DNA of 64,000 nucleotides from an uncultured Flavonifractor sp. (GCA_947346365.1 CANAAV010000010.1:18617-82616); one strand, 5' to 3'; positions 1-8,570 are shown, counted from the first letter of the stretch. Program-made: numbers and translations. Notes: generated by a model not told the origin, from the sequence alone.

Positions 1-746
1 GCAAATATCTGGGCAACCTGCTCCGGGGGGATCTGGGCAACTCCATTAAAATGCAGAAAAACCGCCCGGTGCTGGACATCATCCTGGAGATGTTCCCCGT
101 CTCCGCCCAAGTGGGCGTGGTGGCCATTTTGTGGGCGGTGCTCGTGGGCGTTCCGCTGGGGTGTCTGGCCGCCTACCGGCGGGGCACGTGGGTGGACAGC
201 CTGCTGCGGGTGATCTGCACCATCGGCATCTCTATGCCGGGCTTCGTGGTGGCCACCATGCTGCTGCACCTGCTGTGCGGCACGGGAAAGCCCTTCCCGG
301 CCCTGTTTGTCAGTGGATCGCTGGCCAGTTATGTGCTGCCCTGCGCGGCGCTGGGTTTCTATCCGATGTGTTATCTCTCCCGGCAGACCCGCACCGCCAT
401 GCTGGACGCCATCAATCAGGAGTACATCAAGACCGCCCGGGCCAAGGGCCTGAAGAACAAGAAGATTATCTTCAAACACGCCCTGCGCAACGCTTTGATT
501 CCTGTGATTACTTACCTGGGACCCCAGATCGCCTTCACTCTGTGCGGCGGCTTCGTGGTGGAAACCGTGTTTTCCATTCCCGGTCTGGGGCGCTATTTTA
601 TCCAGTCCATTCAAAACCGCGACTACCCACTGATTATGGGCACCACCCTGTTTCTGGCGGCGTTTATCATTGTGATGAACCTGCTGGTGGACCTGGCCTA
701 TAAGCTGGTAGACCCGCGCATCAATCTGACGAAGGGAGAGAACTGA
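1..746 (+). CDS. oppB: Oligopeptide ABC transporter permease OppB (5' truncated by window)
   Basis: Inner-membrane permease that with OppC forms the channel of an oligopeptide importer. The frame is open from base 3 with no start, and residues before the first Met (LGNLLRGDLGNSIK) match the periplasmic loop of OppB/DppB, so roughly 80-90 N-terminal residues lie upstream of the window. Visible are about five membrane segments and the EAA loop (EYIKTARAKGLKNKKIIFKHALRN) typical of binding-protein-dependent permeases, followed by the IPGLGRYF ending motif. It ends 3 bases before oppC, so the two are cotranscribed. Substrate specificity within the peptide/nickel family cannot be read from sequence alone. 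Confidence 0.93.
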   Translation, partial: KYLGNLLRGDLGNSIKMQKNRPVLDIILEMFPVSAQVGVVAILWAVLVGVPLGCLAAYRRGTWVDSLLRVICTIGISMPGFVVATMLLHLLCGTGKPFPALFVSGSLASYVLPCAALGFYPMCYLSRQTRTAMLDAINQEYIKTARAKGLKNKKIIFKHALRNALIPVITYLGPQIAFTLCGGFVVETVFSIPGLGRYFIQSIQNRDYPLIMGTTLFLAAFIIVMNLLVDLAYKLVDPRINLTKGEN

Positions 747-749
747 CCG

Positions 750-2093
750 ATGGCCGAGAAGAAGAAAGCTGCGTTCGGCTCCCTCCAGCCGGATATTGAG
801 GACATCCTGTCCTGGAACGACCTGCCCCAGGGGGCGTTTGAGAGCGCAACTGCCGCCGAGCGGGAGAGCTTTATCCAGGACCGCAAGAGCGTGTCCTATT
901 GGAAGGACGCCTGGCGGAGGCTGCGCAAGAATACGGTGGCTATGGTCGCCATGGTAATTTTCCTGCTCATCGCACTGTTTGCCTTTGTGGGGCCCTTTTT
1001 CGTGCCCTATACCCACAGCCAGCAGATCCGCGGCTCTGAGTCCCTGGACCCCTGGCACTATTCTCTGGAGGATCAAAACCGCATCAGCGCCTACTTAGAG
1101 GAGCACAACGGCGTAGGCCTGATGAACCCGGACGAGGCCGTGGCCCACGCCCAGGCCCAGGCGGAAGCCGAGGGCAAGACCCTCTCCCGCGCTGAAATCG
1201 CCCGCATCCGCGCCCAGGCGACCCTGAACCAGACCGGCGGCGGAGAGGACCGGAAGACCGCCGAGGACGCTGTGAAGGAGCTGGGCATCAAGCACAAGCC
1301 CTTTGGGTACTCCCAGGCGGAGCTGGAGCGCAAGGCCGCCGGGGAAGACGTATTTCCGCACGTGTTCGGCACCGACGATTTGGGCCGCGACAGCATGGTG
1401 CGCATCATGGTGGGCGCGCGGGTGTCCATCATCGTGGGTATCTGCGCCGCCCTGCTGGTGCTGCTCATCGGCGCCATCTACGGCTCTGTGTCCGGCTACT
1501 GCGGCGGCACCGTGGACGCGGTGATGCAGCGCATTGTGGAGCTGATTTACTCCATCCCCGAGGTGCTGGTCATTCTGCTGCTGTCCGCCACGCTCAAGCC
1601 GGGCCTGGACGAGTTCCAGAACTCCGGCAATGGACCCCTGCAGAGCCTGGTGACTCTGCTGGGTTCCAATCTGATCTCCATGTTTATCGCTTTTGGTATG
1701 CTCTATTGGGTGACGATGAGCCGCATCATCCGCGGGCAGATCCTCCAGCTTAAGCAGCAGGAGTACGTCACCGCCGCCCGAGCCCTGGGCGCCAAGGGCG
1801 GGCGTATCATTAAACGCCATCTGCTGCCCAACTGCATCGGGCAGATCGTGACCACCACCTTCCTGCAGATCCCCTCCGCCATTTTCCTGGAGTCCTTCCT
1901 GTCCTTCCTGGGCGTGGGCGTGTCCGCCCCCTTGACCAGCCTGGGCTCCATCTGCTCCGAGGGCCTGGCGGGCCTGAGCAGCTATCCCTACCGCCTGTTT
2001 ATCCCGGCGGCCATCCTCAGCGTGATGATCCTGACTTTGAACCTGTTCGGCGACGGCCTGCGGGACGCGCTGGATCCCCGGCTGAAGAAATAA
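750..2093 (+). CDS. oppC: Oligopeptide ABC transporter permease OppC with enlarged external loop
   Basis: Second permease of the Opp importer. An N-terminal cytoplasmic stretch (about 65 residues) precedes membrane segment 1 (about 67-90). The FGTDDLGRDS motif and an EAA loop (YVTAARALGAKGGRIIKRH) identify the family, and the C-terminus carries the usual FLSFLGVGV and LRDALDPRL blocks. At 447 residues it is about 140 longer than typical OppC. The excess lies between segment 1 and the GTDDLGRD motif (about residues 105-200), an Ala/Gln/Glu-rich, probably helical insert on the external side. ATG follows oppB by 3 bases; oppD starts 16 bases downstream after AGAGGAGG. Confidence 0.94.
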   Translation: MAEKKKAAFGSLQPDIEDILSWNDLPQGAFESATAAERESFIQDRKSVSYWKDAWRRLRKNTVAMVAMVIFLLIALFAFVGPFFVPYTHSQQIRGSESLDPWHYSLEDQNRISAYLEEHNGVGLMNPDEAVAHAQAQAEAEGKTLSRAEIARIRAQATLNQTGGGEDRKTAEDAVKELGIKHKPFGYSQAELERKAAGEDVFPHVFGTDDLGRDSMVRIMVGARVSIIVGICAALLVLLIGAIYGSVSGYCGGTVDAVMQRIVELIYSIPEVLVILLLSATLKPGLDEFQNSGNGPLQSLVTLLGSNLISMFIAFGMLYWVTMSRIIRGQILQLKQQEYVTAARALGAKGGRIIKRHLLPNCIGQIVTTTFLQIPSAIFLESFLSFLGVGVSAPLTSLGSICSEGLAGLSSYPYRLFIPAAILSVMILTLNLFGDGLRDALDPRLKK

Positions 2094-2109
2094 GAGAGGA
2101 GGAGACGAG

Positions 2110-3183
2110 ATGGAAAACGTACAGCAGCACGACAAGAAACTGCACGATTCTGCCCATGCGCAGGACGCTCTGGGCAAAAACCTGCTGGAGGTCAAGGACC
2201 TGCAAGTCTCCTTCTTCACCCCGGCGGGCGAGGTGAAAGCCGTAGGCGGCATCAGCTATAATCTGAAGTACGGCGAGGTCATGGGCATTGTGGGGGAGTC
2301 CGGCTCCGGCAAGAGCGTGGAGGCATACTCCATCATCGGCCTGCTCCAGTCTCCCGGCAAAGTGATCGGCGGGTCCATTACCTTTGAGGGGGAGGACGTG
2401 CTGGCCAAGTCCAAGGAGGAAATGATCGCCTTCCGGGGCAGCAAGGTAGCGATGATTTTCCAAAATCCCATGACCTGCTTAAACCCCGTGTATACCATTG
2501 GTAATCAGCTTATTGAGGCGCTGAAGGCCCACGACAAGGAGGTCTCCAAGGAGGAGGCCGCCAAGCGGGCTATGGAAATGCTGGAGCTGGTGGGCATCAA
2601 CAATGTGGAAAAGCGCATGAAGCAGTATCCCCACGAGCTTTCCGGCGGTATGCGCCAGCGAGTGATGATCGCCATGGGCCTGATCTGCCATCCTCAGCTG
2701 CTCATTGCCGACGAGCCCACTACGGCCCTGGACGTGACCATCCAGGCCCAGATTTTGGAGCTGATGAAGCAGATTCAGAAAAAGACCCACATGGGCATCA
2801 TTTTTATCACCCACAATCTGGGCGTGGTGGCGGAGATCTGCGACAAGGTGTCGGTCATGTATGCCGGGAAAATGGTGGAGCAGGGTCCGGTGGACGACAT
2901 CTTTTACCAACCCAGCCACCCCTATACGGAGGGCCTGCTGCGCTCTATGCCCCGGGTGGATGCGGAGAGCTATGAGCGGCTGATCCCCATTGAGGGCACG
3001 CCGGTAGACATGCTCAATCCGCCGGAGGGCTGTCCCTTCGCCCCCCGGTGCGAGAAGGCGATGAAGATCTGCCTGCAAAAAATGCCCCCTTATGTGGAAG
3101 TGGGCGAAGGCCACCGCTCCGCCTGTTGGCTGAGAGTGCAGGAGCAGCTGAATAAAAAGAAGGAGGCGGGCGGCCATGAGTGA
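2110..3183 (+). CDS. oppD: Oligopeptide ABC transporter ATP-binding protein OppD
   Basis: One of the two ATPases that power the Opp importer at the cytoplasmic face. Walker A is GESGSGKS (about residue 60), the ABC signature LSGGMRQRV, Walker B LLIADEPT with the downstream switch His in FITHNLGVV. The C-terminal oligo_HPY domain contains the Cys-rich [10 protein letters not shown] segment that in this family can carry an Fe-S cluster. 357 residues is normal. AGGAGG sits 7 bases before the ATG. Its last 8 bases overlap the start of oppF, so translation of the two is probably coupled. Confidence 0.95.
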   Translation: MENVQQHDKKLHDSAHAQDALGKNLLEVKDLQVSFFTPAGEVKAVGGISYNLKYGEVMGIVGESGSGKSVEAYSIIGLLQSPGKVIGGSITFEGEDVLAKSKEEMIAFRGSKVAMIFQNPMTCLNPVYTIGNQLIEALKAHDKEVSKEEAAKRAMEMLELVGINNVEKRMKQYPHELSGGMRQRVMIAMGLICHPQLLIADEPTTALDVTIQAQILELMKQIQKKTHMGIIFITHNLGVVAEICDKVSVMYAGKMVEQGPVDDIFYQPSHPYTEGLLRSMPRVDAESYERLIPIEGTPVDMLNPPEGCPFAPRCEKAMKICLQKMPPYVEVGEGHRSACWLRVQEQLNKKKEAGGHE

Positions 3184-4213
3184 GAACAAGAATGACATCC
3201 TCGTCCAGGTCGACCACCTGAAAAAGTATTTTCCGGTCAAGGGCTTAAAGGGACCCGGCGTCCAGGCGGTGGAGGACGTGTCCCTGTTTATCCGCCGGGG
3301 AGAGACCTTGGGCCTGGTGGGCGAATCCGGCTGCGGCAAGACCACCTTGGGCCGCACAATTCTTCAGCTTCACAACCCTACCTCTGGTAAAATCGTCTAC
3401 GACGGCGAGACCATTTTTGAAGGGGAGGACCCCTGGCAGGCGGACGGAGAGGGGCGCATGGTCCACGTGAAGGTGCCTAAGCCTCAGCAGGTGAATATGC
3501 TCCCCTACCGCCGGAAGATGCAGATTATTTTTCAGGACCCCTCCGCCAGCCTGGATCCCCGTATGACGGTGGGCGAAATCATCGGCGAGGCCCTGGATAT
3601 CCATAAGCTGTGGACCAGCAAGGCCGAACGCACAGAGCGCATCAAAGAGCTGCTCGGCCATGTGGGCCTGAATACCGAACACGCCAACCGCTATCCCCAC
3701 GAGTTTTCCGGCGGACAGCAGCAGCGGGTGGGCATTGCCCGCGCCTTGGCAGTGCGTCCGGAGTTCATCGTCTGTGACGAGCCCATTTCTGCCTTGGACG
3801 TATCCATTCAATCCCAGGTAGTCAATATGCTGGAGGACATGCAGCAGGAGATGGGGCTGACCTACCTCTTTATTGCCCACGACCTGTCGGTGGTGCGGCA
3901 TATCTCCAGCCGGATCGGTGTGATGTATCTGGGCACCATGGTGGAGCTGGCAGAGAGCTATGAGCTTAACCGGGAGCCGCTGCACCCTTATACCAAGACG
4001 CTGCTCTCCGCCGTGCCGGTGCCCGATCCGGAGGTGAGCCGTTCCCGTCAGCGGATTGTGTTGGAGGGCGACATTCCCTCTCCTATGAACCCCCCTACGG
4101 GCTGCCGGTTCCATACCCGCTGTCCCTATGCCACCGAGAAGTGCAAGCAGGCCGTTCCGGAATTTAAGGAATATGGGCCCGACCACTGGGCGGCGTGCCA
4201 CCTGCTGGGCTAG
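3176..4213 (+). CDS. oppF: Oligopeptide ABC transporter ATP-binding protein OppF
   Basis: Partner ATPase of OppD. Walker [10 protein letters not shown]-loop IFQDP, signature [15 protein letters not shown], Walker B FIVCDEP, switch His in IAHDLSVV, and a C-terminal oligo_HPY domain with [12 protein letters not shown]. 345 residues, normal length. The start overlaps oppD by 8 bases (ATGAGTGA), with AGGAGG just upstream inside oppD. The last 43 bases of the gene plus 8 bases after the stop are repeated 190 bases downstream (see the repeat entry), so a second, untranslated copy of the C-terminal codons ([12 protein letters not shown]) exists at 4361-4403. Confidence 0.95.
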   Translation: MSENKNDILVQVDHLKKYFPVKGLKGPGVQAVEDVSLFIRRGETLGLVGESGCGKTTLGRTILQLHNPTSGKIVYDGETIFEGEDPWQADGEGRMVHVKVPKPQQVNMLPYRRKMQIIFQDPSASLDPRMTVGEIIGEALDIHKLWTSKAERTERIKELLGHVGLNTEHANRYPHEFSGGQQQRVGIARALAVRPEFIVCDEPISALDVSIQSQVVNMLEDMQQEMGLTYLFIAHDLSVVRHISSRIGVMYLGTMVELAESYELNREPLHPYTKTLLSAVPVPDPEVSRSRQRIVLEGDIPSPMNPPTGCRFHTRCPYATEKCKQAVPEFKEYGPDHWAACHLLG

Positions 4214-4411
4214 AGGCCCATTTTCCTGCGAGCGAGAGCGAGCCGCCGCGGAAGCGGCGTCAAGGGTGTCCCCGAAGGGGAGGACCTTGCTGCCGGGCGG
4301 ATTCAGTCCGCCCGAGCAGGAGGGGAACCGGGGTCCCCGCAGGGCGGAGCGCTGTGGGGCATATGGGCCCGACCACTGGGCGGCGTGCCACCTGCTGGGC
4401 TAGAGGCCCAT
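4171..4411. repeat. 51-bp direct repeat of the oppF 3' end flanking a 139-bp GC-rich insert
   Basis: Bases 4171-4221 and 4361-4411 are identical (51 bp, starting ATATGGGCCC and ending AGAGGCCCAT). They enclose 139 bp (4222-4360) that is very GC-rich and full of short inverted repeats (for example CCCCGAAGGGG and GGCGG..CCGCC) with no coding signal. The outermost ends still form a 14-bp inverted repeat (AAGGAATATGGGCC at 4166-4179 with GGCCCATATTCCTT at 4406-4419). This suggests that the ancestral oppF stop codon lay inside one large hairpin, probably the operon terminator, that was split by the duplication/insertion. The insert resembles small REP-like intergenic elements of this bacterial group; that identification is inference. 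Confidence 0.85.
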
Positions 4412-4492
4412 ATTCCTTCCAGGAACGGAAGAAATATCCTGCATTTCCTGCGAACTTTGTTCAAATTGTTGTAACAAATTTGAAACATTTTC

Positions 4493-4521
4493 TTTACACC
4501 AATGCTTTGATGTGGTATAAT
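4493..4521 (+). promoter_or_regulatory. Sigma-A promoter of oppA
   Basis: -35 TTTACA (4493-4498), 17-base spacer, perfect -10 TATAAT (4516-4521) preceded by an extended -10 TG. It lies in A+T-rich sequence 134 bases before the oppA start, showing that oppA can be made independently and in excess of oppBCDF, as expected for a binding protein. Confidence 0.85.
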
Positions 4522-4531
4522 CATCCCCATC

Positions 4532-4573
4532 AAAAAGGCCATGGCCTTTTTTGCTCCGTATTTTATACGGAGC
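4532..4573 (+). promoter_or_regulatory. Two hairpins at the 5' end of the oppA leader
   Basis: Directly after the predicted transcription start there is a perfect 20-base palindrome (4532-4551: A5, GGCCATGGCC, T5), followed at once by a second inverted repeat (GCTCCGTA 4553-4560 with TACGGAGC 4566-4573). The first resembles a short intrinsic terminator ending in TTTTTT, placed only about 10-25 bases into the transcript. It could protect the mRNA 5' end or attenuate transcription. The rest of the leader (4574-4654) shows no motif I recognise. Confidence 0.6.
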
Positions 4574-4654
4574 AGGCCGCTTTGTGTATCACGCTTTGGG
4601 GCTTCAAGACCCCGGCTGCCGATACAAAATTATAAAAATGGAGGTCCAAACCCA

Positions 4655-6412
4655 ATGAAGAAGACAAAGCTGCTGTCTCTGCTGCTGTCTCTGGTCTTCG
4701 TGGTTTCCCTGCTGGCTGGCTGCAACAACGGCACTGCGACCACTACCCCCGCTCCCCAGACCGAGGCTCCCAATGTTGAGACGACCGCCACTCCTGCCCC
4801 GGTGGATGACGGCCCCTTCGAGATCACCCTGAACATCGCTTCCGAGCCCCAGTCTATTGACCCCGCCCTGAACTCCGCTGTGGACGGCGCCATCATGCTG
4901 GGCCATATGTTTGAGGGCCTGATGAAGTGGAAGGATTCCGGCGTTGAGACCGCCGGCTCCGACGGTACCAGCAACAACGCCGAGCTGACCTACGGCCAGG
5001 CTGAGAGCTATGATAAGGTGGACAACGGCGACGGTACTGTTACCTACACCTTTACCCTGCGGGAGGATGCCCGCTGGTCCGACGGCAAGCCTGTTACCGC
5101 TCAGGACTTCGTGTACTCCTGGCAGCGCCTGGTGACTCCCGCCACTGCCGCCGACTACAACTATATGATCGACAGCGTGGTCAACGCCAACGAGATTATG
5201 GCCGAGGAGAAGGATCCCTCCGAGCTGGCGGTTTCTGCTCCCGATGACCGCACCTTCGTGGTGACCCTGGTCAGCGACCTGCCCTACTTCCTGGAGGTCT
5301 GTGCCTTCCCCGCCACCTTCCCCGTCCGTCAGGACGTGGTTGAGGGCAACGACCAGTGGACCTTTGACGTGAACACCTACCTGTCCAACGGCCCCTATAC
5401 CCTGTCCGCCTGGAATCACAACTCCGAGATCGTGATGGTCCCCAACCAGGAGTACTATGACGTGGCCAACCTGGGCCCCGAGAAGATTACCTTTAAGCTG
5501 ATGGACGACCAGAACGCCATGCTGACCGGCTTCAATGCCGGCGAGCTGGACTTCATTGAGGACGTGCCCCAGGCTGAGCTGCCCTCTCTGATCGCCTCCG
5601 GCGACCTGAAGATTGTGGACTATATCGGCACCTACTATGTCTGCTACCAGACTCAGAAGGCTCCTTTTAACGATCCCCGCGTGCGTCAGGCCTTTACTCT
5701 GGCCGTTGACCGTACCTTCATCGTCAACAACGTGACCCAGTCCGGCCAGGTGCCGGCCAACGGCTTCGTGCCCGCCGGCGTATATGACGCCGACGGTTCC
5801 ACTGGCGACGACTTCCGTACCGTGGGCGGCGCCTACTACACCATCGAGGGCGACGACGGTTACGATTACGCGGCCAACTGCGAGAAGGCCCGCGAGCTGC
5901 TGGCCGAGGCTGGCTATCCCAACGGTGAGGGCTTCCCCGTGGTCGAGTATCTGTACAACACCTCCGACGCCCACAAGGCCGTGGCTGAGGCGCTGCAGAA
6001 TATGTGGCAGACCGAGCTGGGCGTTCAGGTCACCCTGAATAACCAGGAGTGGGCTGTGTTCCTCCAGACCCGTAAGGACGGCAACTACTCCATCGCCCGC
6101 AACGGCTGGATTGCCGACTACAACGATCCCATGTGCTTCCTGGATATGTGGCTCACCGGCGGCGGCAACAACGACGCCCAGTACACCAACGCCGAGTATG
6201 ACGCGCTGCTTCAGAAGGCCAAGACCACGACCGACCCCGCCGAGCGTATGCAGGCGATGCACGAGGCTGAGGATCTCATTATGAAGCAGGATTGGGCGCT
6301 GAATCCCCTGTATTTCTACACCCAGAAGTATATGATCTCTGACCGCATTGACGGTATGTTCTATACCCCGCTGGGCTACTTCTTCTTCAGCTACTGTCAG
6401 CCCGCCGCTTAA
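4655..6412 (+). CDS. oppA: Peptide-binding lipoprotein OppA (SBP family 5)
   Basis: Extracellular substrate-binding protein that captures peptides for OppBCDF. The chosen ATG is preceded by GGAGG (spacing 10) and opens a lipoprotein signal: MKKTK, a hydrophobic core and lipobox LLAGC (Cys about residue 21). An in-frame ATG at 4541 lies inside the leader palindrome, has no ribosome site and is rejected. The mature part starts with a Thr/Pro-rich linker, then the SBP_bac_5 fold (SEPQSIDPALN near the N-terminus, DARWSDGKPVTAQDFVYSW typical of family 5). 585 residues is slightly longer than E. coli OppA. It has its own promoter and a strong terminator. Confidence 0.94.
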   Translation: MKKTKLLSLLLSLVFVVSLLAGCNNGTATTTPAPQTEAPNVETTATPAPVDDGPFEITLNIASEPQSIDPALNSAVDGAIMLGHMFEGLMKWKDSGVETAGSDGTSNNAELTYGQAESYDKVDNGDGTVTYTFTLREDARWSDGKPVTAQDFVYSWQRLVTPATAADYNYMIDSVVNANEIMAEEKDPSELAVSAPDDRTFVVTLVSDLPYFLEVCAFPATFPVRQDVVEGNDQWTFDVNTYLSNGPYTLSAWNHNSEIVMVPNQEYYDVANLGPEKITFKLMDDQNAMLTGFNAGELDFIEDVPQAELPSLIASGDLKIVDYIGTYYVCYQTQKAPFNDPRVRQAFTLAVDRTFIVNNVTQSGQVPANGFVPAGVYDADGSTGDDFRTVGGAYYTIEGDDGYDYAANCEKARELLAEAGYPNGEGFPVVEYLYNTSDAHKAVAEALQNMWQTELGVQVTLNNQEWAVFLQTRKDGNYSIARNGWIADYNDPMCFLDMWLTGGGNNDAQYTNAEYDALLQKAKTTTDPAERMQAMHEAEDLIMKQDWALNPLYFYTQKYMISDRIDGMFYTPLGYFFFSYCQPAA

Positions 6413-6451
6413 TCAAAGCCGAGAGCTTTCAGTATAAGCGTAAAAGAGGGT

Positions 6452-6486
6452 GGAGGCCGGACAGCGCTGCTGTCCGGCCTCCTTTC
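6452..6486 (+). terminator. Intrinsic terminator of oppA
   Basis: Perfect 14-bp GC-rich stem (6452-6465 with 6469-6482), 3-base loop, followed by a short T-rich run (TTTCT), 40 bases after the oppA stop. Confidence 0.88.
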
Positions 6487-6553
6487 TATCAAAGGGCGCT
6501 TTGTGCTCCAAGGCACAGATCATGAGATGCATGAGGAAATTGAGTTCCGGCAG

Positions 6554-6582
6554 TTGACAAGGCCTGACCAGTACGATACAAT
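6554..6582 (+). promoter_or_regulatory. Promoter of tRNA-Arg
   Basis: Consensus -35 TTGACA (6554-6559), 17-base spacer, -10 TACAAT (6577-6582), 52 bases before the mature tRNA 5' end. Confidence 0.8.
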
Positions 6583-6633
6583 AAATAAACACGTGTTTTC
6601 CCTGACATGAAACCTTTCCTTTGCCGCAAATAT

Positions 6634-6709
6634 GCCCGCGTAGCTCAGGGGATAGAGCATTCGCCTCCTAAGCGAAGGGTCGGACGTTCGAATCGTCTCG
6701 CGGGTGCCA
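6634..6709 (+). tRNA. tRNA-Arg (anticodon CCU)
   Basis: Complete 76-nt cloverleaf: acceptor GCCCGCG pairs with CGCGGGT (one G-U), D arm with AGGGGATAGAGC, anticodon stem TTCGC/GCGAA around loop CTCCTAA (anticodon CCT), T arm with GTTCGAATC, and an encoded CCA at 6707-6709. It reads the rare Arg codon AGG. A terminator follows 26 nt later. Confidence 0.96.
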
Positions 6710-6734
6710 CGTCGGAGCAAAGTTCGCCCCGTTT

Positions 6735-6764
6735 AAGAATCCCGCCCTTTGGGCGGGATTCTTT
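6735..6764 (+). terminator. Terminator of tRNA-Arg
   Basis: 13-bp perfect stem (6735-6747 with 6751-6763), 3-base loop, then TTTC; 25 nt after the tRNA CCA end. Confidence 0.82.
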
Positions 6765-6789
6765 CGCTCCGTCCCCCTGCATTTTTTTT

Positions 6790-6874
6790 CAAACCGCAAC
6801 CGCTGCGCTGGACTACGGTCTGGTTTTGGATGCGGACATGGAAACCGGTACTTCTAAGTTGGGCAGGCGCTCCA
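6790..6874 (+). repeat. 85-nt tRNA-associated repeat, copy A
   Basis: Starts CAAACCGCAACCGCT and ends GCGCTCCA. It is about 82 % identical (15 differences over 85 positions, counted by eye) to the reverse complement of 8609-8693. It starts 80 nt after the end of tRNA-Arg, in the same orientation as the tRNA. The bases TCGGAGCAAAG occur just after the tRNA (6712-6722) and again just after this repeat (6877-6887). Short open frames cross it, but nothing supports translation. Function unknown. The stretch from here to about 7114 contains no gene I can support. Confidence 0.7.
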
Positions 6875-7114
6875 TATCGGAGCAAAGAGCGAATTAGCGG
6901 CTATGCCATGGATCCTTTGCGTTGGACGGTGGGAATTGAGTTGATTGCCGGAATGTCAGGCAGTGTTCTTGCTCCGGAAGGCTCTATGAGCTGCACCCAG
7001 CTGTTGAGCAATGTTTTGTTCCTCAGAACCCTGAGTTTTTAAGCGCGGGAGAGGGTAACGAGAGTTTTCCGAGTGGACAATCTCATGAGGCGCGAAAGAA
7101 AAGAAACAAGCGCA

Positions 7115-7151
7115 GAAAAAAAGCGGGAGCATCCTCGACGATGCTCCCGCT
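7115..7151 (-). terminator. Terminator closing the minus-strand toxin-fragment/immunity transcript
   Basis: 12-bp perfect stem (7122-7133 with 7140-7151) followed on the minus strand by a run of U (A7115-A7121 on the + strand). It lies downstream of the decayed gene at 7155-7590. Confidence 0.8.
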
Positions 7152-7154
7152 CTA

Positions 7155-7590
7155 GGTATTGTATGACTATTTGCTGTTGATACAAAAAGGATCAAAAAAG
7201 AATCAAAGGAGTGTTTGAGCAGCTCGTATAATTCACTCTTACCTGCATCTCCAAGATGTCGCTCGTCAATCCATAAGATTTCTGCCTCAAGCAATGTCAT
7301 GCTGGAATAAAGATCATTCGCCGTTGTCCGGCACGTTTCGCAGTTAACATAATTTCCCGATATATCCCAGCAGTCCTGTCAACCGCTATAAACGTTCTTC
7401 TCATATGATAAAAGCACGCCTGCTGCTTCACCATTTTGCAGAGAAAAGGACCTTTGAACGGTAAAAGTTTCGTACCACTCGCCTTTATAATTTATACTGT
7501 CCCCAAAGATGTAGTAGTAAGAATCGAATTATGAGTCATAATATATGCCGTCTTTCCTTTTGGAGCGAACGCCCGTTTTCGATGCTCATC
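7155..7590 (-). pseudogene. Decayed gene of unknown function downstream of the immunity gene
   Basis: One minus-strand frame gives protein-like sequence with A+T-rich codon use (segments such as FGDSINYKGEWYETFTV, QNGEAAGVLLSYEKNVYSG and LYSSMTLLEAEILWIDE), but it is broken by an in-frame TAA near 7531 and a TGA near 7381. The upstream end (DEHRKRAFAPKGKTAYI) continues in another frame, implying a frameshift. It starts within about 30 bases of the 98-aa gene and ends at a terminator, so it was probably a third gene of that operon. I do not recognise the family. Confidence 0.5.
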
Positions 7591-7602
7591 GTTTGTAACA
7601 GG

Positions 7603-7899
7603 TCAGAGCAAATAGCATGAATTATCTTCATCAGGAAGCAAAGCTGTTTTCTGCTCCAAACGGTCAAACCGCTCCTTGATTTCTCCATTGATTTTGGCAT
7701 CCATAAGAGCAATTTCCTTTAAATCTTCTTCTCGGATATCAATTTCTGCAATATCATCCTTTTCGCCATACTGAGGGAAATTGACTAGCCAATATCCCTT
7801 TGTACGCTGCTCTAGGCAAATCCAGCCCTGCATTCCCTTGTGTACGCCGTCTTTTGCATATTTTGGTTTTTCAACAATGACTTCCACGCAGTCCATCAT
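7603..7899 (-). CDS. Small acidic protein, probable immunity protein
   Basis: 98 residues, starting with MMDCVEVIVEKPKYAKDGV and a small beta-rich block (HKGMQGWIC, GYWLVNFPQYGE, IDIREEDLKEI), with an acidic helical tail. This pattern resembles small DUF4926-like proteins that commonly sit next to polymorphic-toxin tails and are presumed antitoxins; I infer that role from pattern and context. GGAGGG lies 10 bases before the ATG, inside the end of the upstream toxin-tail gene, from which it is separated by 6 bases. Codon use is markedly A+T-richer than the surrounding chromosome, consistent with horizontal transfer. Confidence 0.6.
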   Translation of the reverse strand: MMDCVEVIVEKPKYAKDGVHKGMQGWICLEQRTKGYWLVNFPQYGEKDDIAEIDIREEDLKEIALMDAKINGEIKERFDRLEQKTALLPDEDNSCYLL

Positions 7900-7905
7900 T
7901 TCACT

Positions 7906-8343
7906 TTATTTCCCTCCATAAGGCGCTGTGAGTCTAAGCTTGCCGTTCGGATAAACCATCCAACCAGACAAAAATGAAACTGTCCCACTATTGTCTTTTC
8001 TAGGAATTTCTATGCAGATACTGACTCGTTGTCCATCCTTATTTAGTTTTCCCAATGTATAATTTCCTGCAAGATATTTCTCGCGGACTTGCCGTTCTAT
8101 CTCTGATTGAAGCCACTGGGCGTCTTCAACAGTATATCCCCAGGATGCAAATAATCTTTCTTTTGTATGGGGATATCTCCCCTGCGTATTAAAGAGATAA
8201 GGATCAAATTTAGCGTAATCACTCTCTACAGAAACATTTAGCAATACAATCGCATAATTAACAGGCTCCAACGCACAATGGCAATTAGGGTGGTGCGGCC
8301 ATGGGGGTGTTTTACCTTCCGGAAATAGGAATCCATCCAACAT
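7906..8343 (-). CDS. C-terminal fragment of a polymorphic/phage-head-type toxin
   Basis: The frame is open back to about 8586, but only the part from about 8370 downward looks like protein. It contains CQEC...PPWPHHPNCHC, a Cys/His cluster like that closing phage minor-head (SPP1 gp7-type) proteins and related toxins. Then follows a domain of about 110 residues (FDPYLFNTQGRYPHTKERL, ASWGYTVEDAQWLQSEIE, SGWMVYPNGKLRLTAPYGG) reminiscent of DUF6883-type toxin tails. A possible start is ATG at 8343 with AGGAG 6 bases upstream, but this would cut the CxxC pair from its cluster. More likely this is the orphan tail of a larger gene truncated near 8400, where composition jumps back to high G+C. Activity unknown. 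Confidence 0.45.
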   Translation of the reverse strand: MLDGFLFPEGKTPPWPHHPNCHCALEPVNYAIVLLNVSVESDYAKFDPYLFNTQGRYPHTKERLFASWGYTVEDAQWLQSEIERQVREKYLAGNYTLGKLNKDGQRVSICIEIPRKDNSGTVSFLSGWMVYPNGKLRLTAPYGGK

Positions 8344-8570
8344 CAGGCACTCCTGACAGCGGGACCTCCCTTCGGAGTGTGATGCACCCACCTGACCCAG
8401 TGTGGTCCACCTGATTTTCGCAGACAAATTATCCCGGCGCTTCTGGGCCGCGCCGCGAGTGCGGCGTACAAACGTTTTTGGCCGCAGGGCAAAAACCTTG
8501 AAATCGCCTGGATGTACTCCGGGCGCTTTGAATGAAATCAAGGGTGGAGCCGCCCAGGGGGCGGCGGAAC

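Noticed and set aside
4128-4403. Small protein overlapping the oppF end (repeated [12 protein letters not shown])
   Set aside because: It arises from reading the duplicated oppF tail and the GC-rich insert; no ribosome site or independent coding signal.
4604-6262. 552-residue minus-strand frame rich in Gly/Val/His
   Set aside because: Antisense shadow of oppA; no family similarity or ribosome site.
6607-7042. Two short plus-strand frames covering tRNA-Arg and repeat copy A
   Set aside because: They read through the tRNA, its terminator and the repeat; no coding evidence.
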